A stretch of 64,000 nt of DNA from Phycisphaerales bacterium (lineage in GTDB: Bacteria > Planctomycetota > Phycisphaerae > UBA1845 > UTPLA1). This document shows, piece after piece, positions 59,257-64,000 of the stretch (its first letter is position 1; each line of letters starts with the position of its first letter). The notes beneath the pieces are model-generated. The model saw nothing but the letters and a program-made list of their open reading frames with translations. It was not told the origin of the DNA and ran no database searches. Made by a program: the position numbers and the translations under genes. Location of the stretch: the NCBI GenBank assembly GCA_022360095.1, contig JAKSDK010000082.1, positions 1 to 64,000 on the forward strand, written 5' to 3'.

Positions 59257-60630
59257 ATGCTTCGTTATCTTCCATTGACAGTCTCCGTCATGATCTTCAC
59301 CGCGTTCAGCACATCCGCTCGCGGAGAATTGTTCAGCGTGCAATTGGCGACGGTGCCGGCATCGGACGAGCAACCGGGCGGTCCGATCTACGACTATGAC
59401 GTCGGCGTGTTCGAAGTGACGAACGCCCAGTTCGTCGCGTTTCTCAATGACGCCGAGTTCCACAATGAAGTTCAAAATCCGGGATTCGGAAACGAACGCG
59501 GCGATAACATGCTGTGGCGCGCGCCGCCGTTCAATACCGGTGATGTCGGCCTGATTGTCGGAGATTCAGGCGACGTTGACGCCGTATTCGACATCTCGCG
59601 CAGCCTGATTACGTACAATCCCTTTTTCAATGTCGGAACGCGCTATGACGTCGTGGCGGGCAAAGAGGACCACGCTGCCGTCGGCATGAGCTGGATCGGT
59701 GCAGCCAAGTTTTGCAACTGGCTCACCATCGACCAGGGCCTGGGCCTCGGCGAACGATGTTTCGTCGAAGGCCCCGGCGAAGTGGATTGGTTTCCGGTCA
59801 CGACCGGTGACGACATTGGCGGAACCCAACAGGCGACAAACCTGGCGCGCGATCTCGACGACGGCGAACGCTGCGCCCTGGTCCGTAATCATCGGGGCTT
59901 TCGATTCCTGATGGACCAGGGAGGCATTGCGGTCGGCGGAACGAACGCCGTCCCCAGACCTTTCAACGAGTGGTACAAAGCGGCCGCCTACGATCCGGCC
60001 GCACCCGATGTCCCCAGAGCCGTGTTTGTCGGCTTTCCGTTTGAAGAACATATCGTGCCGGCCGACCATTGGACCCACGCCTTTGGTCGGGACCCTTTGA
60101 CCAATGCCGATGCCAATTTTCGATCCAGCGGTGATCCCTTCGATAATCCGGACCCGGCGGTGATCGCAACCGCGCCTGTCGGATACTACGACGGCACCGA
60201 TCATGGCGGAGCTTTTGCCACGAATCCGAACAACAACCGATACGGCATCTTCGACATGTCCGGCAGCATCTGGGAATTTCTAAACGACCAGGTCGAAATC
60301 ACCGCCAGCACCGCACCCGACAGATCCATCGCCGGTGGAAGCTATCGGTCAAACAACATGCAGGTAACTTGTGCGAATCGAGGCGACGTCGGCCCCGGCT
60401 CAACCCGCCCGGTGATCGGTTTCCGCGTCATGCGCGTCACAAACCCGCCGGTGATTCCGGGAGACCTGAACTGCGATTGCAAAAAGGACATCAATGATTT
60501 CGCACCCTTCGTACAAGCTCTGCTGGACAGTCTCGCCGGATGCGACGCCGGCCAGGCCGACATCAACGGCGACACGCAGGTCGACGGTTTGGACATCCAA
60601 CTATTCATCGAGGACCTGCTGACCCCCTAG
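59257..60630 (+). CDS. FGE-like secreted protein with dockerin
   Basis: 457 residues from the ATG at 59257, 11 bp after the previous stop. The signal peptide is LRYLPLTVSVMIFTAFSTSARG-E. The FGE/SUMF1-type domain spans about 25-400 (YDVGVFEVTNAQFVAFLND, MSWIGAAKFCNWLT, FNEWYKAAAYDP, GIFDMSGSIWEFLND, IAGGSYRSN, GFRVMRV). The catalytic cysteine pair of FGE is not evident. The dockerin is at the C-terminus (DLNCDCKKDIND, DINGDTQVDGLD). It is adjacent to a second FGE-like dockerin protein and is probably a surface carbohydrate- or ligand-binding paralogue. Convergent with phhA, 6 bp apart. Confidence 0.87.
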   Translation: MLRYLPLTVSVMIFTAFSTSARGELFSVQLATVPASDEQPGGPIYDYDVGVFEVTNAQFVAFLNDAEFHNEVQNPGFGNERGDNMLWRAPPFNTGDVGLIVGDSGDVDAVFDISRSLITYNPFFNVGTRYDVVAGKEDHAAVGMSWIGAAKFCNWLTIDQGLGLGERCFVEGPGEVDWFPVTTGDDIGGTQQATNLARDLDDGERCALVRNHRGFRFLMDQGGIAVGGTNAVPRPFNEWYKAAAYDPAAPDVPRAVFVGFPFEEHIVPADHWTHAFGRDPLTNADANFRSSGDPFDNPDPAVIATAPVGYYDGTDHGGAFATNPNNNRYGIFDMSGSIWEFLNDQVEITASTAPDRSIAGGSYRSNNMQVTCANRGDVGPGSTRPVIGFRVMRVTNPPVIPGDLNCDCKKDINDFAPFVQALLDSLAGCDAGQADINGDTQVDGLDIQLFIEDLLTP

Positions 60631-60636
60631 TACGGC

Positions 60637-61392
60637 TCAAGCACTGCGCGGCCACCGGATACCGTTGCGTTCCTGGATCTGATAGATCAAAACGCCGGTG
60701 GCATCAAGGAGTTGCTCCAGTGACTCCGCGATAAACAGTACATCTTGAAATATGTCGATGCGAAAAGGCTGCGCGATGACTTCCGCCAATTGGAACGGAC
60801 GTTGCTCAACTCCCTCCGACAGGCAATGAATCGCCTCGCCGGGCGATGAAAGCAGCCCCGAACCGAGAATGCGCACGTCCCCTGCTTCGCGAATCAAGCC
60901 GAACTCGATCGTGAACCAGAACAGCCGTGTCAGTTCAAGCACGTCCTGATCCGAAATCGTCAGGTTGATGACGTCCCCGAGCTTGCGGAGCAACTCACCG
61001 TACGTCTTATCCGCCATCAGGGCCACGTGGCCGTAAACATCGTGAAAAATGTCCGGCTCCTCAAGGTAATCCATCGATTGGGCGCTCCGCAGCCCGACGG
61101 TTGTCGGGTAAATCCGCTGCCGCAGGCACTGAAAAAAATAGCGCGAGTCGACGTACCCCGGCACTGCACGGGCGGTCCAGCCCGTGATTGGCGCGATCCG
61201 CGTATTGATGTCATCCAGCAAAGGAACGGACTGGAAATCGAGTCCGATCTTCTCCAGCCCCTCATAGAACTGACTGCAAGCCCGGCCTCTCAGCGCCTCG
61301 TTCTGCCGCGTACATAAGGCGTTCCAGACGCCTCGTTGCTCCTCGCCGTATTCGCCTGGGTCCTGAGTAACGAAAAGTCGTTCAATATCCAC
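60637..61392 (-). CDS. phhA: Phenylalanine 4-monooxygenase (phenylalanine hydroxylase)
   Basis: 251 residues from the GTG at 61392, preceded by AAGGAG 8 nt away; the ORF is open upstream to 61569, but that part is the regulatory leader. The length fits bacterial PhhA. Iron ligands of the aromatic amino acid hydroxylase family are visible: His117 and His122 in EEPDIFHDVYGHVALM, and Glu163 in FWFTIEFGLI. The enzyme converts phenylalanine to tyrosine in the cytosol using a reduced pterin and O2. The leader carries a tyrosine-codon-rich ORF and a terminator (61428-61455), which suggests attenuation by the product amino acid. Confidence 0.95.
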   Translation of the reverse strand: MDIERLFVTQDPGEYGEEQRGVWNALCTRQNEALRGRACSQFYEGLEKIGLDFQSVPLLDDINTRIAPITGWTARAVPGYVDSRYFFQCLRQRIYPTTVGLRSAQSMDYLEEPDIFHDVYGHVALMADKTYGELLRKLGDVINLTISDQDVLELTRLFWFTIEFGLIREAGDVRILGSGLLSSPGEAIHCLSEGVEQRPFQLAEVIAQPFRIDIFQDVLFIAESLEQLLDATGVLIYQIQERNGIRWPRSA

Positions 61393-61427
61393 CGCTGTTT
61401 CTCCTTGTTGTGCGGAAATTGCGCAAT

Positions 61428-61455
61428 AAAAAAACCCGCCGACATGGGCGGGCTT
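61428..61455 (-). terminator. Attenuator terminator in the phhA leader
   Basis: On the minus strand CCCGCC (61452-61447) and GGCGGG (61440-61435) pair around CATGTC, extended by AAG/TTT to 9 bp, followed by seven T (61434-61428). It lies between the leader ORF and the phhA start, with no gene upstream on this strand that it could end. A competing pairing is possible: CGGGT at 61500-61496, the last codons of the leader ORF, can pair with GCCCG at 61453-61449 and would disrupt the terminator. Confidence 0.85.
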
Positions 61456-61493
61456 GATACGACTGGAAAACGCAATGCGACCTGTCAGACGGC

Positions 61494-61550
61494 CTACCCG
61501 TCGGGATATGGGGTGACTCCGTAATAGTAATAGGACGCCTTGCAGTTCAT
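61494..61550 (-). CDS. Tyrosine-rich leader peptide of phhA
   Basis: An 18-codon ORF, MNCKASYYYYGVTPYPDG, with four consecutive Tyr codons (TAT TAC TAT TAC, 61532-61521) and a fifth Tyr five codons later. It precedes an intrinsic terminator and the phenylalanine hydroxylase gene, whose product makes tyrosine. This is the layout of classic amino-acid attenuation: with tyrosine scarce, a ribosome stalled at the Tyr run leaves 61500-61496 free to form an antiterminator; with tyrosine plentiful, the ribosome reaches the stop and the terminator forms. No Shine-Dalgarno is visible; a possible -10 lies only about 10 nt upstream, so it may be leaderless. Confidence 0.8.
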   Translation of the reverse strand: MNCKASYYYYGVTPYPDG

Positions 61551-61559
61551 GATGGTATG

Positions 61560-61588
61560 AGTGTATCAACGTTGTCGCCCCGATTCAA
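61560..61588 (-). promoter_or_regulatory. Candidate phhA promoter
   Basis: On the minus strand TTGAAT (61588-61583) and TACACT (61565-61560) are separated by 17 bp. Each matches four of six consensus bases. A start 6-7 nt downstream would fall about 2-3 nt before the leader ATG at 61550. Confidence 0.35.
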
Positions 61589-61707
61589 TACCCAATCGCG
61601 AAATACCCGTTCGAAGAATCACCTCGTTTTGGAATGCTGCAAGAAATGACCGCCTTGCTACGATCTCATAGAGAAGGAACGTATCCGTCGGCGGGTACGG
61701 GACGAAA

Positions 61708-62850
61708 ATGATTGAACAAACCGACTTCCAATCCACGACCGAGTCCGGCCCCCTCGTCTTCAAGACCGGCGGAATCTTTATGTTTGCCGGTCTATGGTTC
61801 CTACTGCTCGGACTTGCGATGACCGCCGGGCTGATCTGGATGGCCGTCTTTGTTCCAGACGGCCCTCCGCTTTGGTTGCGCGTTTTATTATTGGTCTTTG
61901 CGGCCATCCCGCTCGCCGCGGCGGCGTTCGGATTGCTCCTGACCTTTGGTGGTGAGCGCATTACACTCGATGCAGGTGAACGACAGGTGCGGATCGCCTA
62001 CGGGCGCTGGTGGACCTGGAAACGCGAGGTGAGGTCGTTCGAGGACTTCTACGCCGTGGAGGTCCATCGTCAGAGCACGAAGGTCGGAGCCCATGACGAG
62101 GGTGGGCAGCCAACCTACCCCGTGCGACTGCTGTCCGGCGGCGACGAGGTTGAGCTGACCAACATCAGCAGCTACCGCAATGCCCGAGCGATTGCGGAAA
62201 AGGCCGCCGATTACCTCAGCTTGCCCCTGCACGAAGCAACTGAATCCGAAACGGTCATTCGCGAGGCCGGCGCGCTCGACGAATCCCTGGCCCAACGCGC
62301 CAAGAGGCTGGGTGAAGACGTCCAATGGCCCAAGCTGCCGCGCGGTAGCCGAATCGAAGTCCGTCACCAGAACGAGACGACCCTCCTCGACCTCCCTCGC
62401 CCCAATCGCAAGATGATCGCCGAGGGCGTACTCAGTCTTGGTTTCCTCCTGATCGTGTACGGAGGAACCCTTGGCGGCGTGGCGTACTTCCTGGGGGATT
62501 GGCTCGACGAATTCGGCTTCAACAGCGGAGAAAACGTGTGGCCCGCCGTCATACGGTCCGTCACGATCATCCCTGTCGTGTACATCCTTTTCTTCGGCAT
62601 CGTACTCCTGACGACGCGTGAGCGTGTCGCCGTCTCGCCGCGTGTCTTCAAACGCATCTGGAGGTTTCCGATTGGAACCTGGACGCGCAAGATTCCGGCC
62701 GGAGAAATCGAGGAACTCTTGAGCGACTCCGACGATGTGATCCTGCGAACAGACCGTACATCCTGCCGCGTCGGTTATGCGCTGGACAAAAAAGAGCGCC
62801 GCTGGCTGCGCGAAGCGATCAGGTTCCTTCTTGTGAAAAAGTCGGGATAG
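61708..62850 (+). CDS. Four-helix membrane protein of unknown function
   Basis: 380 residues, not assigned to a named family. Two hydrophobic segments lie near the N-terminus (about 22-46 and 52-74). A soluble domain of about 160 residues follows (GGERITLDAGERQVRIAYGRWWTWKREVRSFEDFYAVEVH). Two more segments come next (about 234-252 and 278-300), then a C-terminal soluble domain (VSPRVFKRIWRFPIGTW...CRVGYALDKKERRWL). The soluble parts look like bacterial PH-type membrane-associated folds; this is tentative. It is divergent from phhA across a 157-bp gap from the leader ORF. Confidence 0.75.
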   Translation: MIEQTDFQSTTESGPLVFKTGGIFMFAGLWFLLLGLAMTAGLIWMAVFVPDGPPLWLRVLLLVFAAIPLAAAAFGLLLTFGGERITLDAGERQVRIAYGRWWTWKREVRSFEDFYAVEVHRQSTKVGAHDEGGQPTYPVRLLSGGDEVELTNISSYRNARAIAEKAADYLSLPLHEATESETVIREAGALDESLAQRAKRLGEDVQWPKLPRGSRIEVRHQNETTLLDLPRPNRKMIAEGVLSLGFLLIVYGGTLGGVAYFLGDWLDEFGFNSGENVWPAVIRSVTIIPVVYILFFGIVLLTTRERVAVSPRVFKRIWRFPIGTWTRKIPAGEIEELLSDSDDVILRTDRTSCRVGYALDKKERRWLREAIRFLLVKKSG

Positions 62851-62968
62851 CCCGTGACGAAGGGGCCGGAGTGCCCCATTCACCGTGCGATCCCGGCGAC
62901 ACTTGTTACACTGACGTGAGATACGCAAGGTCTCCATCCGTGACTCAACATCGAAGTATGTTCAGACC

Positions 62969-64000
62969 ATGACCACACCGGACGAAATCAGCATCAATCC
63001 CCCCCCACCGGCAAAGGCGGTCGCAGCACCGGTCGTGCAGGCGGAGCGGATCTGGTCCCTGGATGTGCTGCGCGGCGTGGCCCTGTTGGGCATTCTGGTC
63101 ATGAACATTCAAGCATTCGCGATGGTCTTTGCCGCATATGTGAATCCGCATGCCTATGGGGATTTGACCGGAGCCAACTACCTGGTCTGGTTACTCAGCC
63201 ATATTTTTGCAGATCGCAAGTTCATGACGATCTTCAGCATGCTTTTCGGCGCCGGAATCGTGCTGATGACCACCCGTTCCGAAAAATGGACAGGGCGCTC
63301 CGCAGGTCTGCATTATCGCCGCATGACAGCGCTGCTCGTGCTCGGGCTGATTCACGCGTACCTGATTTGGGATGGCGACATCCTGGTGACCTATGCGCTC
63401 TGCGGGATGGCGGTTTTCCCGTTTCGCCGCTGGCGACCGACGACGCTGCTTCTCACCGGTCTGATCCTGATCACCGTTGGTTCGGGAATTACGTTCTTCT
63501 TTCAGTGGACCATGCCGCATTGGCCGGCGGAAGAAGTACAAGGGCTCAAAGACGATTTCTGGCAGCCGTCACCGGAATACATCGAAAATGCACATCGCCT
63601 TCGTCACGGAAGCTGGCTCGGATTCCTGCCTGAACGGGCGAAGAGCGCCTTCTTCCTGCAAACCTTCGTCCTGCTCTGCGAAAATCTATGGCGCGTGAGC
63701 GGACTCATGCTGGCAGGCATGGCACTGTTCAAACTGGGCGTCTTCAGCACCGCACCGTCTCGGAAAACCTATGCCGCGATGATCATCGTGGGTCTTCTCA
63801 CGGGTGTATCAACAATTGTGGCCGGTATCCTCTATCGAGACGCAGTCAGTTGGGACGTACGTCGCTGCTTTTTCCTGGGCGGGCAGTTCAATTATTGGGG
63901 CAGCATCCCCCTGGCGTTTGCCTGGGTCGGCGCCGTCATGCTTGCCTGTCACACCCCGACGCTGACCGGATTGGTCCGTCGTTCACTCGCCGCCGTCGGA
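62969..64000 (+). CDS. DUF418/YeiB-family membrane protein (3' end beyond window)
   Basis: The reading frame from the ATG at 62969 stays open to the last base (344 codons) and is cut by the window edge. After a Pro-rich N-terminus, ERIWSLDVLRGVALLGILVMNIQAF is the conserved start of DUF418/YeiB-type polytopic membrane proteins. FADRKFMTIFSMLFGAGI and LLVLGLIHAYLIWDGDILVTYALCG are further signatures. At least six hydrophobic helices are seen. The family is widespread, inner-membrane, and of unclear function, possibly transport. Confidence 0.88.
   Translation, partial: MTTPDEISINPPPPAKAVAAPVVQAERIWSLDVLRGVALLGILVMNIQAFAMVFAAYVNPHAYGDLTGANYLVWLLSHIFADRKFMTIFSMLFGAGIVLMTTRSEKWTGRSAGLHYRRMTALLVLGLIHAYLIWDGDILVTYALCGMAVFPFRRWRPTTLLLTGLILITVGSGITFFFQWTMPHWPAEEVQGLKDDFWQPSPEYIENAHRLRHGSWLGFLPERAKSAFFLQTFVLLCENLWRVSGLMLAGMALFKLGVFSTAPSRKTYAAMIIVGLLTGVSTIVAGILYRDAVSWDVRRCFFLGGQFNYWGSIPLAFAWVGAVMLACHTPTLTGLVRRSLAAVG

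Noticed and set aside
61888..62937. 349-codon minus-strand ORF
   Set aside because: Lies antisense to the four-helix membrane protein; low-complexity charged composition.

Overview
The window looks like a chromosomal segment from a planctomycete, possibly the Phycisphaerae or a relative; the class is inference. Five ECF sigma factor genes are each paired with a large transmembrane Ser/Thr protein kinase carrying TPR repeats. Around them are many secreted proteins ending in PEP-CTERM, IPTL-CTERM or type I dockerin sequences, plus cysteine-rich GACC modules and HAF-type repeats. No tRNA, rRNA, CRISPR array, transposase or prophage gene was seen. The right-hand gene runs off the window.

Layout. 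0.4-4.0 kb: sigma/kinase pair 1 (minus). 4.5-15 kb: exported proteins, including a 1897-residue modular dockerin protein, a lipoprotein resembling polysaccharide lyases and a LamG-like/beta-propeller protein. 15.2-20.7 kb: the imuA-imuB-dnaE2 mutagenic translesion cassette, followed by a small membrane protein. 21-23.6 kb: a PEP-CTERM and an IPTL-CTERM protein. 23.6-26.8 kb: pair 2. 27.4-33.2 kb: PEP-CTERM, HAF-repeat and dockerin proteins plus one unrecognised protein with a possible HTH. 33.4-40.4 kb: pairs 3 and 4, convergent. 41-45 kb: a PEP-CTERM propeller and a beta-helix dockerin protein. 45.2-49.3 kb: a compact cassette with a MotA/TolQ/ExbB-like channel, a MotB/ExbD-like coiled-coil partner and two tandem paralogous zinc-ribbon membrane proteins. 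49.3-52.8 kb: pair 5. 53-60.6 kb: one PEP-CTERM and four dockerin proteins in a row, two of them with formylglycine-generating-enzyme-like folds. 60.6-61.6 kb: phenylalanine hydroxylase (phhA) behind an apparent tyrosine attenuator. 61.7-64 kb: two membrane proteins.

How the parts may work together (inference). The sigma/kinase pairs are compact modules (4-bp or 14-bp overlaps, or gaps of up to about 80 bp). They probably sense signals at the envelope and reprogram transcription, plausibly of the neighbouring exported-protein genes. In pairs 1 and 4 the kinase begins with an HxxxCxxC zinc-finger anti-sigma-like domain, which suggests one protein that both sequesters and phosphorylates.

The strongest new observation is upstream of phhA. 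An 18-codon leader ORF contains four consecutive Tyr codons plus a fifth, followed by an intrinsic terminator and then phhA, whose product makes tyrosine. Second are the channel/zinc-ribbon cassette and an in-frame palindromic DNA insertion in the catalytic core of kinase 3.
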